From assembly GCF_037975245.1 (NCBI RefSeq), contig NC_092562.1, positions 29,339,554 to 29,403,553 of the forward strand: DNA of 64,000 bases, read 5' to 3'. This stretch comes from Apostichopus japonicus (taxonomy: Eukaryota; Echinodermata; Holothuroidea; Aspidochirotida; Stichopodidae). This document shows positions 1-12,054 of this stretch, piece after piece. Positions within the stretch are counted from its first letter, which is position 1. Each line of letters begins with the position of its first letter. The translations under genes and the position numbers were made by a program. The notes under the pieces are model-generated. The model saw only the letters and a list, made by a program, of their open reading frames with translations. It made no database searches and was not told the origin of the DNA.

Positions 1-395
1 CCCTCCTTTATTCTGCTCTACTCTCCTCTGATATTTACTTCACTTGTAATTCAGATTTCACTTTCATATTTGATTAATTTTTGTGAAGTAATTCAGATGT
101 TTTTGTTTCTTGCTGAACTTCTTTATCCCAAAGAGATACGCCACTTTCCATGATTATTGTTTCAACCAACCTTTTTTGTTTTACTGATATGAATAGCCTG
201 TACGAGATATAGTTTGTCATAGCTGTTTAATATCATCCTGGATTCATTCAGGCACACTACAATACTACAACACTTCTCACTAAGAGCTGATAAGAAAGTA
301 CTGGTACAAACTATTAGTGTATTGGTACAAAGTAATAAAACAGTGTGTTTGCACCAACGTTACTACACAAAACGAGTCTTGTGGTCATAACAAAA
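1..395. other. 5' flank of the first SLC35G-like gene
   Basis: AT-rich non-coding sequence. It should contain the 5' UTR and promoter of the transporter that starts at 396, but I see no convincing TATA box or initiator. It is not shared with the downstream SLC35G pseudogene copies, which begin inside the coding region. Confidence 0.5.
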
Positions 396-1433
396 ATGGC
401 GACAGAAAGAATTCACGAGGAATGTTCTACCTTGAATAAAATATTGTGTCTTAAAGAGACGTGGGACGAATATAGAGGAATAGCATACGCTGTGGCTTCT
501 GCTATTTCCTTCAGTATATCAGATTTGTTGATTTATGAATCTAGTAATATATCTCATCCTCTTATTATCTATTTGTGGATATCTGGATGGATGTTCATCT
601 TAAGTACTGCATTCCTGTTAGTCAAACGGCCTTATATTCTGTACACTGGAACCAACTCCATCAAACTGTTATTGACTTTGACGCTTAATGGCTTAATGGT
701 TGCGACTGGTGACGTCGCTTTAACGGTAGCTTATGTGTTCACCTCTCCTGGAGATGCTGTTTCCATCAATTATACTGCACCTATCTATGCCGGTATATTC
801 AGCGTCATTTTTTTGCGTGACCGGTGTCGAGTATGGGACATCATATTCATCATTCTTTCTGTGATAGGTGTATTCCTTGTAGTGAAGCCAACGATTATAT
901 TTGACAAGCCTCTAGCTGATACCGATGTCTCGTATTCCATAGGAATAGGCTTAGCAATTTTTAGCGCTATCATGACCGGTGCAACCTATGTGATAGGTTC
1001 CTATCTCGGGAAAAATGACATTTCACCGTTAATAGTTTTATTTTTCACAGCATTGGCAGAAATCGCTATCAGTATTACACTCTGTACTTCATTTCAACAA
1101 TGGGGCAAAATAACGGACTATTCTGCATTACAAGTGTTCAAACTAATCTCTGGTGGAGCCTTATGGTTTTTGGGCAGTTTATTAGTGTTTACGGCTGTGC
1201 AGGTTGAACGACCGACCTTCATCACCATTGTTATGACGTCAGAGACTTTTTTAGTATTTCTGGGTGGGTATGTCTTCCTTGGATTGACTACTCGGTGGTC
1301 GGCCTACCTCGGTGCCGCTCTTATTGTAGTAGCTTGTATCGGTAGCACAGCTGTGAGGGACAGAAATACATCATCACGCACAACAGCGGACGGAGAGGGT
1401 GACGAAGAATTGCTTTTGGTGGATCAAAACTGA
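396..1433 (+). CDS. SLC35G-like EamA/DMT-family membrane transporter (single exon)
   Basis: A 345-residue polytopic protein with about ten hydrophobic segments (roughly residues 28-47, 55-75, 91-113, 121-140, 147-164, 183-203, 210-231, 249-268, 275-296 and 302-319), arranged as two EamA-type repeats. Motifs typical of SLC35G-like drug/metabolite transporters are visible: SPGDAVSINYTAPIY, FLRD at the end of the first half, and VERPTFITIVMTSETF in the second half. The family moves small metabolites or nucleotide-sugar-like substrates across the plasma or organelle membranes; the substrate here is unknown. The start is the ATG at 396 (A at -3, G at +4). An in-frame GTG at 345 extends the frame but is not a plausible eukaryotic start. 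The acidic C-terminal tail contains DEELLL, which fits an acidic dileucine sorting signal; that function is inferred. Three decayed copies of this gene occur in the window, and a more distant intact relative lies at 62806. Confidence 0.85.
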   Translation: MATERIHEECSTLNKILCLKETWDEYRGIAYAVASAISFSISDLLIYESSNISHPLIIYLWISGWMFILSTAFLLVKRPYILYTGTNSIKLLLTLTLNGLMVATGDVALTVAYVFTSPGDAVSINYTAPIYAGIFSVIFLRDRCRVWDIIFIILSVIGVFLVVKPTIIFDKPLADTDVSYSIGIGLAIFSAIMTGATYVIGSYLGKNDISPLIVLFFTALAEIAISITLCTSFQQWGKITDYSALQVFKLISGGALWFLGSLLVFTAVQVERPTFITIVMTSETFLVFLGGYVFLGLTTRWSAYLGAALIVVACIGSTAVRDRNTSSRTTADGEGDEELLLVDQN

Positions 1434-2562
1434 CAAATTTACCAGGTTTCTTTAAATACGACAAAAATAATGTGCGAAATTCGACAATGGTAAATCTGGA
1501 GAGACGTGACATTTATCGATGTGAGAATTAATGACTGGACAATTATTTTATTATGATGATAAATACTAATACAAATAATATTGAGTGGGGTATTAGAACA
1601 AGTTAAGTGCAACTTTGTGTTAGAGTTAGCAGTATTGTCAATCCAGTTGTCGCAACAGTAAAATAAACGTTGTGTCTGAAAAGGTTAACTGTTAAAGAGA
1701 CTAAAACGTTTCAAAGGTTTACTTTGATACGAACTCTAGATGTAAAGGCAGATGTAAATTCAATCAACTTAAATGGGCAGAACTGGCAGACAGTAGAACT
1801 ATGGAAGATATTTATGTAAGCTAGGGTGCAAGGAAATGTAGGATCAGCAAGATGGTGTACAATATAATGTTCCCATTAATTTCATTTATATGTCGTTTTT
1901 CTTTCTTTCTTTTTCTTTCTTTTTTTTTTTTGCAAAGAAAATGGGTTCCCTTGGGTTACCAGGATCACTTGGCACAGAATTAGAAAATGTGGTTAAACAT
2001 TCTTGATATAGGGTATTATTTAGAACAATATTAGGGCACGTTTTTACTTATCAACAATTTGAATCCACTTCTCGTAACACCAAATCCACATATATGTGTT
2101 GGAAAAGTTTTACAGTGCATCATTCAATTTAGGTTTTCGTTTCATAAGATCTTCCTTGATTTAGAAAGGATACCAGATGGAAATTTCATCAATGTTAAGG
2201 GACGGAACTTGGGCAACTTTGAAATTATTGCAAGATAGAAGTGACATGTCCTACGAATAAATTTCAAATTATTTTGCCATGAAATATAAAACACAATAAC
2301 AATAGTAAAGCTTCTCTTATGTAGGTCCACACTATCGAGTACAACAACACTTTTTGGTTTGGTGATCAAAGGTTATTTCACGTTGACAGAGGTCAGTCTG
2401 AAAACCTTGCCATCAGAAGAACTCCAATCAGGATGCTCTTGATACTTGGTAAAGTGGTTCAACCTAATGAAGTATAAAAAGCCTGACTGCAGGATAGGAT
2501 ATGTTCACTTGAGCGATTGACAAGAACTCGCTAAGCCGATAGCTATCTGGCTCTTATAAGCA

Positions 2563-2565
<3 letters not shown>
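1434..2565. other. 3' flank of SLC35G-like gene
   Basis: Non-coding sequence matched by 30228-31410 in block A'. The 3' UTR probably ends near a candidate AATAAA at 1662-1667. The rest holds no recognisable gene. Confidence 0.55.
1662..1667 (+). terminator. Candidate polyadenylation signal AATAAA
   Basis: Canonical AATAAA about 230 bp after the SLC35G-like stop codon. The paralogous site near 30455 has lost the hexamer (aaaatacccg), consistent with decay of that copy. Confidence 0.4.

Positions 2566-2634
<69 letters not shown>
2566..2634. repeat. (AT)n microsatellite
   Basis: Pure AT dinucleotide tract. The equivalent place in block A' (31411 onward) is a much longer, interrupted AT/GT region. 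Confidence 0.95.
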
Positions 2635-2637
<3 letters not shown>

Positions 2638-4755
2638 TGTGTGTGTTTAAATATATATTTATTTGCGTGTAAGGACACAACACAGTAAACAATTCTGAAC
2701 TGCTAAAGCAAATACAATCGAGATGACGAAAGTTTGCATAAGGACTCATAAAGATAATATCGTCAGAGTAATGTCATGGACCAGACTTTCAGAGTGCTAA
2801 AGATGCATTGTTAATTTTTATTTCGTTGATAATTTGTTTTCATATGGGAGGTTATACAGTTCCAAGAAGGATAAACGTACACTGAAAAAATAAACTAGTC
2901 AATATTGCCACGGACTAACGTTAAATTAGTCTGTAACGTTAGTCAATGCACACGGACTAGCAAAAATCTTCGTTTCATCGCTGCTTCTTAGTTAGTTTAC
3001 ACTGACTAAGGAAAATATAATCGCAGCTTAGTCGGTGGCGACGGACAAAGGTATTTTAACCCATGGACTAAGAACGATACGGACACCCGATTTACGCCAT
3101 AATCGTAGCTTAGTCGGTGTCGACAGACTAATGTATTTTAACCCAATTCGATTCACTTCAATTTGGAAACCGAGAGGCAACGGCAGCTTGCTGGGCTTGG
3201 CATAGTTTCATACGATCACTCTAAGCAACTTTCAACCGTAAATCACCCAAGAAGGTCTTTAGAAGAATGGAGGTATTAACTGCATCATCGGCCTACCTGT
3301 TATTCCTTTAATTTGAAGGTAAAATTAAAGTTAATTGTTAGGCCACTGGCACTAGTACTGTATTATGGTTAGTGTAACGCTACCGTTGTCACGTTGGCGT
3401 TTCGCAATACACAAGTGCAGTGACAGTGAGTAGCCTATAGGCTTCTACTGGGTACTGCAGTGCATTCTCAACACTAAAGTGTGCATCCTAAACACCAATT
3501 AACAATGTGTTATGTGTGTATTGGGCTAGATTGAACAGTGGCACATAATCTTCTTATTTATTCCCAAACAAATGCTGGAACTATAAGGCTCAATAGTTTA
3601 TTTGAAGTCTACACTCATTTGGTAAAGATTTCCTGTAATTTCCCATGTGAATCTAAATGGGTAGGCTTTGTGATATTGAATAAGCAAGGCTAGACCTTCA
3701 AACGTACAGTCACAGTAGGCTGAACAAATTGGCTAGTCAACGGTATTATATGTTGCGAGCAGTCAGGATGCACGCTTCAGTTCTATTTAACCTTTTCATT
3801 TATCATTTTTTAGTATTTAATTTCCGGTCACGCCCAGGAAACAATTGCGACATTCCTTCACGGTCGACTTGCTTACTGTAAGAAGTATTAACCGTTTTTT
3901 CGCAGGAAAGCTTGATAGTCTGAAGTTATTATAACATGTGCTTTTAGTATACTGCCAAAAGAGTAAGTTGTTGTATTTGCATTGATATTTTATGTAGAAG
4001 TAACGGAAAATTGAGTATGTTTAGTTTGGTCTAATTGCACGTTTTTTTTTTCTGTCCAATGTAGTGCAGGGTTCACTTGCGCGAATTCAAATTATTCTGT
4101 TTATGTATATGTATATGCATCGATTCTTAGATTATGATGTTTTTTTGACATTTATTTGTAATTCAAGCATATCTGTTTAGTAGCAAAGTTTAAAGGTTAA
4201 GATTAATTAGTTTTCTCTTTTTGATCCTAGATTGAATGAAACTCATTGGCGTAAATAATAGATCAGATGATACAGTTTAACGCAGTTGCTAAAACTCTGG
4301 GTATTCTCTAGTCTTCGCCGGTCCATTATATACTTTAGTACTACTAGTAAGACTATATCAAAACGACCGAAGACAAACTTAGTGTAACAAAGTACTGATT
4401 CTCCTCTAGCCTAGGTCTAAACAGGCTTGTTATGTGAGCAAGCAAAATAACAACTAAAAACGATTAGGCCTATAAATAAGTTGGCTCAGTGCATTTCTGT
4501 TTCTAAAATTTTATATTTTTAAAGATCATAAAAACAAACAAAGATTTAGCCCATGTTTTATTATCTCTGTATTCTGGGCATTTGATTCTGGTTGCAATGG
4601 TGATGACACTCTCGTTCAAATTTTCAGCTTTATACAGTCTGCTTCAAACTTTGGGATTGTTTTTTGAGACTATAGTGGAAGCAAATCTCACATAACTTTG
4701 TGGTGACAACTTTATTTTTTTTTTTTCAAATGATGAATACTTTGCTGTTTCTTTC

Positions 4756-4976
4756 TTCCAGCAGGAATTGAAAAGCCAAATATCTAAGTCAAGGGTGAGC
4801 TTTCCTGTGATGTACGACACCAGTGTGGAGGCAACAACAGAAGAGGAGAACTGTGTTATATATGGCTTAAAGACATGTTTTAAGATGATATATTGGTACC
4901 CTTCGCAGAACAAAAGAGTTTATCCAAGAGTCCAAAAAGCAAAGGAACAAGTACCATAGAGAAAAAAGATGGAAGA
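4756..4976 (+). other. Possible exon-like segment inside the CACTG element
   Basis: A good acceptor (ttctttcttccag) precedes 4756 and a good donor (GTGAGT) follows 4976. The two open frames across it overlap but neither spans the segment without a frame change, so it may be a decayed exon captured by the element. No family is recognisable. The acceptor-like cacag at about 6900 could mark another such remnant. Confidence 0.2.
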
Positions 4977-5110
4977 GTGAGTTTAACTATTGTACCCAAC
5001 TGTTTAATGATATTTAAGATACTTTTCATAACCTGTTTTAAAAAAAAAACCAGTCTAGTATATCATTTACGTGCAAGCTTCATAAGTTTGGTCAAATTTT
5101 CACTGATCTG

Positions 5111-6646
5111 TAGAGCGGGAGTCCAGAGGGTTTGGTTAGCTGGGAAGGTAACCAATTGCCTGGTACATCACAATGTTCACAATGCATTCCTGTATATGAA
5201 ACCTGATGACTGGCAAACCGACTGTGGTGGATGTGGCTGGGAGAGCAATTTTAAAGTCACCTAATAGCTAACCTAGAGCAGCTTTCATGGTAACCACATC
5301 AAAGTAAGAACAATGTGTCAGGTATGGCCCCAAGAGCAACAAATGGCAATTGCCAGTAATTATTGGTGGTGGGGTACCCCTGCCAGTGATCTATAATTGA
5401 CCCCTCACGGCTGACCTAGGTCAGCTCATGAGGTAACCACTTGAAACCTACTGGAAAATGTTGGTTAGGACTTCAGATACAAGGGATGGGCATTGCCAGT
5501 AATTTTTATTGGTGGGGTACCCCTGCCAGTAGACCCCCAATATGCCCATCCCCTCATTGACCTAGGTGAGCTCATGATTTGACCAGTTGAAACCTACAGG
5601 AAAATGATAGGTATCACTTCATATGTAAGGATGGGCATTTCCAGTATTTTATATTGGTGGGCCACCACTGCCAGAGTCCGCCCATCCCTTACATATAGAA
5701 TCCTGTCAATAATTTTCCAGTAGTTTTCAACTGGTTAAATCATGAGCTGACCTAGATCAATGAGGGGGGGGGGGCTTTTTGGGGGTCTACTGGCAGGGGT
5801 ACCCCACTAATATAAATTACTGGAAATGCCCATCCCTTACATATATATAGAGTCCTGCCAATCATTTTACAGTAGTTTTCAACTGGTTACCTCATGAGCT
5901 AATCTAGGTCAATGGGGGATGGGCATTTTGGGGGTCTACTGACAGGGTTACCCCACCAATGTAAATGACTGGAAATGCCCATCCCTTACATATGAAGTGA
6001 TACCTATCATTTTCCAGTAATTTTTCAACTGGTTATCTCATGAGCTGACCTAAGTCAATGAGGGAATGGGCATTTTGGGGGTCTACTGGCAGGGGTACCC
6101 CCCCCCCCCCCAATATAAATTACTGGAAATTCCCATCCCTTACATATGAAGTGATACCATTTTCCAGTAGTTTTCAACTGGTTACATCATGAGCTCATTA
6201 GGTCAATGGGGGATGGGCATTTTGGGGGTCCACTGGCAGGGGTACCCCACCAATAAAAATTACTGGCAATGCCCATCAGTTGTATCTGAAGCCCTAACCA
6301 ACATTTTCCAGTAGGTTTCAAGTGGTTACCTCATGAGCTGACCTAGGTCAGCCTTGAGGGGTCAATTATAGATCACTGGCAGGGGTACCCCACCACCAAT
6401 AATTACTGGCAATGGCCATTTGTTGCTCTTGGGGCCATACCTGACATATTGTACTTACTTTGATGTGTTACCATGAAAACTGATCTAGGTTAGCTATCAG
6501 GTGACTTTAAAATTGCTCTCCCAGCCACACCCACCACAGTCGGTTTGCCAGTCGTCTGGTTTCATATACAGGAATGCACTGTGAGCATTGTGATGTACAA
6601 GGCAATTGGTTACCTTCCCAGCTAACCAAACCCTCTGGGATCCCGG
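5111..6646. mobile_element. Foldback element with long inverted arms and ~145-bp internal repeats
   Basis: The outer about 180 bp (CCAGAGGGTTTGGTTAGCTG... rightwards from about 5121) recurs inverted ending near 6646. The complementarity continues inward to the centre near 5880, so the two halves are inverted copies. Inside, a unit of 143-149 bp recurs. Each unit contains the palindrome GGGGTACCCC (5371, 5514, 5796, 6092, 6239 and 6382; degenerate near 5655 and at 5945) flanked by GATGGGCAT and ATGCCCATC, so each unit can itself form a hairpin. It carries no gene. The short open frames at each end are mirror images of the arms, not proteins. Confidence 0.85.
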
Positions 6647-7667
6647 TCTATTGGGATCATTATTAACATGATTAACATAATTATTAAGCTTTGAGAAATA
6701 ACTTGGTGTTATGCTGTGCAAAGCTAATAATAATTTGGTAAAGCTGCTATTCCTGGCTTATAATTTGAGGGACCTAGATTTAAATGTATACCTCCCAATA
6801 TGTTATAAAATTTTAATGTAAATGTATGTTTATGATAATGTGCGTTATCATGTGCTATATCTGTATCTGTGCATACACGTATATCATATTTTCTGTTCAC
6901 AGGTCAATAATGGTGCAGATTTTGGCTTCCTGAAGACAAGTGGGAGGCCATTTGTAATTAAGAGAAACACTCTTTGTTCGTGAAGACTTAACTGGTGTCG
7001 ATTTGGGGTACCACTTTAAAACGAAAGTCATGAGGAACCCTTGCCCAAGACTCAACTTTGCATTATTGTGCAGTGCTATACTTTTGCGATTCATGTTTGA
7101 TCCATTAACTTGTCTTAACTTTGTTGGAAAAAAAATCAGATTTTCAGATTTTATTTACAGTGATTTCTTCTCTATCTGTCGAAAGTCAGCCTTTTGTAGA
7201 CATCAGAAGTTTTATCAGAAATAAATACTGCCAACGTACACATTATTTGTGTTTCTTCTGCTCTCTTTTCTTTCAGTGATACTAGTCAGTGAAACTAGTC
7301 GGGTTTAATTCTTTCAGTGAATCTAGTCAGTGCAACTAGTCAGTCGATACCGACTAAGAAAGGTTAGTCGGGAGAGGCACCATCCTGACTAATGTAAAAC
7401 CTGCTATAAACTAGTCGGTGGCTCATATAAATTAGTCGGTAAAGACCGACTAATGTCACCAACTAATGTAACTGACTAATAAACATTTACCGACTAAAAA
7501 ATTGTTGATCGACTAAGCTGGCGGACTAAGATGACCGACTAAGAAATCCAACTGCCTAAGGAATAAATTAGTCGGTATAGCAACTGACTAAGGCTATGTT
7601 AGTCGGGAGAGGCACCAGATGGACTAACGTTTTGTTAGTCGGTGAACCAATTTAAGTTTTCAGTGTA

Positions 7668-8365
7668 GGATAAGAACGGTCGATAATTTTATAAAGTTCT
7701 CTTGAGAATTCATTTACCATAAATATACGTGTTTTTTACTCTATAGATATTTTATGTCGCCTAGCTGAAGCTTAGAATATGCCTTCACGTGTCGCCTCCT
7801 GTGTACTCTAAATACTAACATGACATTGAGCCTTAAACAGAATCTGGGTACTCGATATTACCAACTATAAGATAAAATAGAGCAGGAAGTATGTTAGAGC
7901 AAAAGTGCATGTAAAAATGAAAGAAATATGTGTATTTTATTTCAAGACACTGTATGGAACCTTTCAAAATGAGATCAAATACTGACTCAATGTACAGGAG
8001 TATACCAATCAATATATGATCAATATTATAAACTTCTTACCTAACAGTTGTTCGTACCGTAGCCGTCTATAACACACTCTACAAATATTGGGCAAACATA
8101 CTACCCAACACTGCAAGGTAAATAAGTATCCATACAACGGTGAATAAATCTTACCAAAACAAAGTAAAATGCAGACAATCTTTATAAAACTATCACTTTT
8201 TGGTAATTAAATTGATTGAACTGGGCAGTTGTCGGTTGGATGTAAAACTTCCCAATTTTGGGTAAAATATTTGTTAGAGTGTAAGTATAACGTCTGAAAT
8301 AGTAATCATCTCAAGTCTAATCTCGCCATCTATATTACTGTATAGCCGACGGTATGTATATTTGA

Positions 8366-8414
<49 letters not shown>

Positions 8415-9990
8415 TACTACGAATTTATTATTTTGTAAATATATTATACGGTATTAAAGCATAGTTTATTGTCGTTGGTTCCAAAAGGTTATCAAGATAA
8501 ACTTAACCGTATTGGTTAGCAACAGGCTATAACTTTTTACAGCGGTTATAACGTTCGCGAGGAGATTATTAACAGTATTTTATTATATTATATTTTATTT
8601 TATTTACTTTATTTGCATTTGTCGACAAAACTTTATCTGTATACATCCTCAAGGCTGAGCTGATATCTGGGGTGTAGGATGTGCATGATTGTGCACTTTT
8701 TTCTCTTTCAAAGTCTCTTTCGTAAATTTAAAACTGCATATACTTTTTTAGTGTCTGTCTGTTGTTGAAAATGCCTATGACAAAACACATGCCGTTAAGG
8801 CAGGTCCTAAACATACATACCGCGTACTATAGGGGTTTTGCGGGAACAGCGATGAACGTTGTAACATATTTTCATTACGAACCGCCAATGTATATACACC
8901 TAACTATATTGCAATGTTATGAATATTTAACAGAAAGAGATCCAAAATGGAGAACAGTACATCATCATATTAATGCAACTCACATCAAGATTCTGAAATC
9001 GAAGACGATTCAAACCCATAATAACGTGAAAAAGTAGACTGCAGGGGTGAAGAAAATATACCTAATATAGAACGAAAACTAAAGCAAGATATGCTCTCAG
9101 CTTCAGTCCTCTGACGTATGGATTGTATCCATGTTGTTATTATCATTACGGTGTTATGTCAATATAGTTATTTGTGTTCATTCCCTATGACAATTGTGTT
9201 CATTCCCTATGACAAAGAATAGAGGCTACATACTTAACTTAAACAAAATGAAATACAAACAACATCGAGCAAGAGGGTAGCGCCATGACTGCAGGGGTTG
9301 AGGGCGAGCTTCCTGTCATTGTACCAATGAAACACGTTGTGTACATTTAACGATAACCGCATCAAAAGGGCAGCCATATGTCAGCCAGAAACATGTAAAA
9401 GAACAAATGCTTTAGAGAAACCTGATCATAACCTATCAAACATGATATCACTAATGTTTGTTTTATGAAGTTTTATTGATCTCTCTCATGGTCATATATT
9501 TCTTGTTTGTCGTATCAACTGCCATCAACAATGATAGGTTACATCATAAAACTGTAACGATACAGTTAACCTTATGCAAGATCACATTCAACTTGGGACT
9601 TTTCATCTTTATTGGAGTTTGGAACACCTGTGTAATTTCTAGGTTTTCCTTGCCTTACTTTCAAAGATCTCCCCGCCCCATACCCACCCTCTCTTATATG
9701 TACCCTGTTATTTAAACTAATTTTGGTCATAGATGTTTGGTACGCACGTAGGTGGAGCTTCTCGGGAAGATCTTGGCTTCACTTCTAAAGCTAGAGGCCA
9801 AAATTCTAAGCAAAGGAAACTTTCTGAGATCCCGATAAGTTATTTAACCAGAAGAGTCTCATCATAATTGTTTTTATTTTCTCCAGTTCAAGTTCTACGA
9901 CTTATTGATAACATTATATTGACATTGAGAGACGAAGGGGACTGTAAATAAATCAACAGAATAAATTGGGACTTTTCATTTTTATTGCAA
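7668..9990. other. Spacer of block A, non-coding
   Basis: Matched by about 32850-35570 in A'. It contains an (AT)n tract at 8371-8410. A small open frame at 8771-9037 is listed separately. No other gene signal. Confidence 0.5.
8771..9037 (+). other. Unrecognised 88-codon open frame, doubtful
   Basis: An ATG-initiated frame of 88 residues, rich in His and Tyr, is also open in the paralog at 34019-34267 without frameshifts. Differences between the two copies include at least as many amino-acid changes as silent ones, which does not support selection on a protein. No signal peptide, membrane segment or known motif is seen. Most likely chance preservation after a recent duplication. Confidence 0.12.
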
Positions 9991-11200
9991 TTTCGAAAAT
10001 ATGTGTACTTGCCGTAGTTTCCCTAGCCTTACTTTCACAGACCCCAACCCCCTTGGAAAGATCTGTTATCTGTACACTGTACCCGAGGCACCCGGAGTCC
10101 AATCTCGTCAACTCACGAACTATGTAATTATATTTGCTGACTTGATGCTGGTTAGTAGTTATCGCTGATTTACGAAGCCTTTCTGACCTCAACATGCTAC
10201 ACCTTTCACACTTCGAGGAAATAGACATGGCACCATAAACTGTCCAATCATGTAGTCAGCATTTTAACAATGAATATTCATAACCCAATCGGAAGACCAA
10301 TTCTTCGTCAGTTATTATATTCGGCATAAAATCCATTCAAGAAGAGATTATATAATAACATTACAAATAGTTGAACTACCTGTGACGTTCAAACGTTCAT
10401 GTTCCGCATAGAGGTTCAACAGCGATAACAAAGTAACTATTGAAAGAGATGAGACGTTACTTCGACACTGAAACAGGTAACAATTACTTTTAAATTTCGT
10501 ATCATTCCATAATTGATATTTTAGTAAACGGACTCGAATATTTGGGTAGGCTTATTCGATCGAAATTATCTTAATCCTTAAGTTTTATTTATATTTAATA
10601 AGAAAAAGTTCAAGATTTTATTTTAAGCATATATCGTTTACTTCCGTGTATAGTTAAGGAATGTCTCCATGGATATAAATATTCCCCTATTTGGCAAGTT
10701 TCAGACCTAATTCTCACCTTTATCTCGCTTTTTCTGCCTTAAAATTGTTCATATAAAGCGGTATTAAGAATGAACAACAGCTGACTGGTATTATGTTATG
10801 CAGACGTTTGGAAATGTTGTAGAACTACGAGTTAATGAGTTAATCAATACAATCTTCAAAAAACAAAACATTTGGAAACGGAATTTTCTTTTAACTTACA
10901 CCCTTCATCATTTCGACAAGTGGAATATTAATTTCACTATATACTGCTGAGTTCATATTTACCTTTAATTGGAAAACACATATATTGAACTAACAAAACA
11001 GAATTGACCTACACACTAAAATAAAATTTCAGTAATAAAGTCACTTAATAGTCGCGTGTCTGCTTGTTTAGGCTGTGAAAACCCTTGTAATATTTATTTA
11101 TTTATTTAATTTTCCACAAAAGTTCAAAGTGGAGGGAATTCTCCCATGAAGCTTAAAAGCTTAACAGTGTGGTAGACTCCATGCAGACAAAAATAGAAAA

Positions 11201-11318
<118 letters not shown>

Positions 11319-11637
11319 ACATATACATTAATATAAATACAAATTAAATGTTCATTACATATGTGGTGATTATATACAAGTATAATTTGGTAGTAGTCAG
11401 TAACTAGTTATTATTTCCTTACATAACCACTTCTTAAAGGATGTGACTGACTTTTTACTCTTTAAATCGTTCGTTAGTAGATTCCATGTTTTGGTTGCAA
11501 GGTTTTGTAGGCTTAAATTTCCGATGGTGGTATTGTATAAAGATTATAGTGGGCATAATATCATATCAATAGTTCTGGGTTATAACGAAATCATGCAGTA
11601 AACTTGAAAATTGGTTAGTATGTAACTAATTGGGCTA

Positions 11638-11639
<2 letters not shown>

Positions 11640-11724
<85 letters not shown>

Positions 11725-11900
11725 GAAAATCGTAATGAGTTGGAAAATCAAGAACAGTGAAAAAACTTTCAGCCTCCACCGGGATTCGAACCACGGGCCT
11801 CCCGCTCTGTACGCGGACACCGTAACAACTAGGCTTTGGACGCTGATTGTATGTCCAGAGGTTCGAAACCGGTAAGGAAGGTCGTAATTCCACTGTAGGC

Positions 11901-11988
<88 letters not shown>

Positions 11989-12013
11989 CAAATAAGGTAT
12001 TTACAAATATAAG

Positions 12014-12050
<37 letters not shown>
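11640..12050. repeat. Compound AT-repeat locus with SINE and inverted junction
   Basis: Three AT tracts (11640-11721, 11901-11983, 12016-12050) separated by a SINE and by a 34-bp segment (11983-12016) that is the reverse complement of the sequence normally found at this junction in the other NAT modules. The same locus is only about 14 bp of AT in the NAT-B module (near 21303) and the NAT-C module (near 36742), but about 180 bp in the NAT-D module. Confidence 0.85.
11721..11898 (-). mobile_element. tRNA-derived SINE (minus strand)
   Basis: On the minus strand a 65-nt tRNA-like head (11771-11835) carries a perfect B box GGTTCGAATCC and an anticodon-arm stem like that of the copy at 19028. It is followed by a tail GAAAGTTTTTTCACTGTTC that is shared with the 19028 copy and ends in an AT repeat. 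The acceptor stem does not pair, so it is not a functional tRNA. A further tRNA-like or unrelated stretch lies at 11836-11898. Confidence 0.8.

Positions 12051-12054
<4 letters not shown>

Larger units (their letters stand above)
2880..7665. mobile_element. CACTG-terminus DNA transposon, non-autonomous (4,786 bp, TA target duplication)
   Basis: The ends are CACTGAAAA at the left and its reverse complement TTTTCAGTG at the right, flanked by TA on both sides (2878-2879 and 7666-7667). The paralogous block A' has the uninterrupted empty site aaacgTAggataag with a single TA at 32848-32849, which fixes both boundaries. Subterminal zones (about 2895-3140 and 7270-7650) are packed with copies of GACTAA/TTAGTC in both orientations, a feature of CACTA-like (CMC supergroup) elements, where they serve as transposase-binding sites. 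TA duplication plus CACTG ends would suit a Mirage-like member; that assignment is inference. No transposase reading frame is visible, so it is probably mobilised in trans. A foldback element is nested at 5111-6646. Confidence 0.88.

Noticed and set aside
345-395. N-terminal extension of the first SLC35G gene from a GTG codon
   Set aside because: GTG is not a normal eukaryotic start; the ATG at 396 has a strong Kozak context.
4893-5264. Protein frame ending in a Trp/Cys-rich segment, mirrored at 6497-6721
   Set aside because: The common part is just the inverted arm of the foldback element read in both copies; the rest of the frames is unrelated.
2880-7665. Transib/RAG-like identity suggested by CACTG ends
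   Set aside because: Transib elements make 5-bp target duplications; the empty site here supports only TA.
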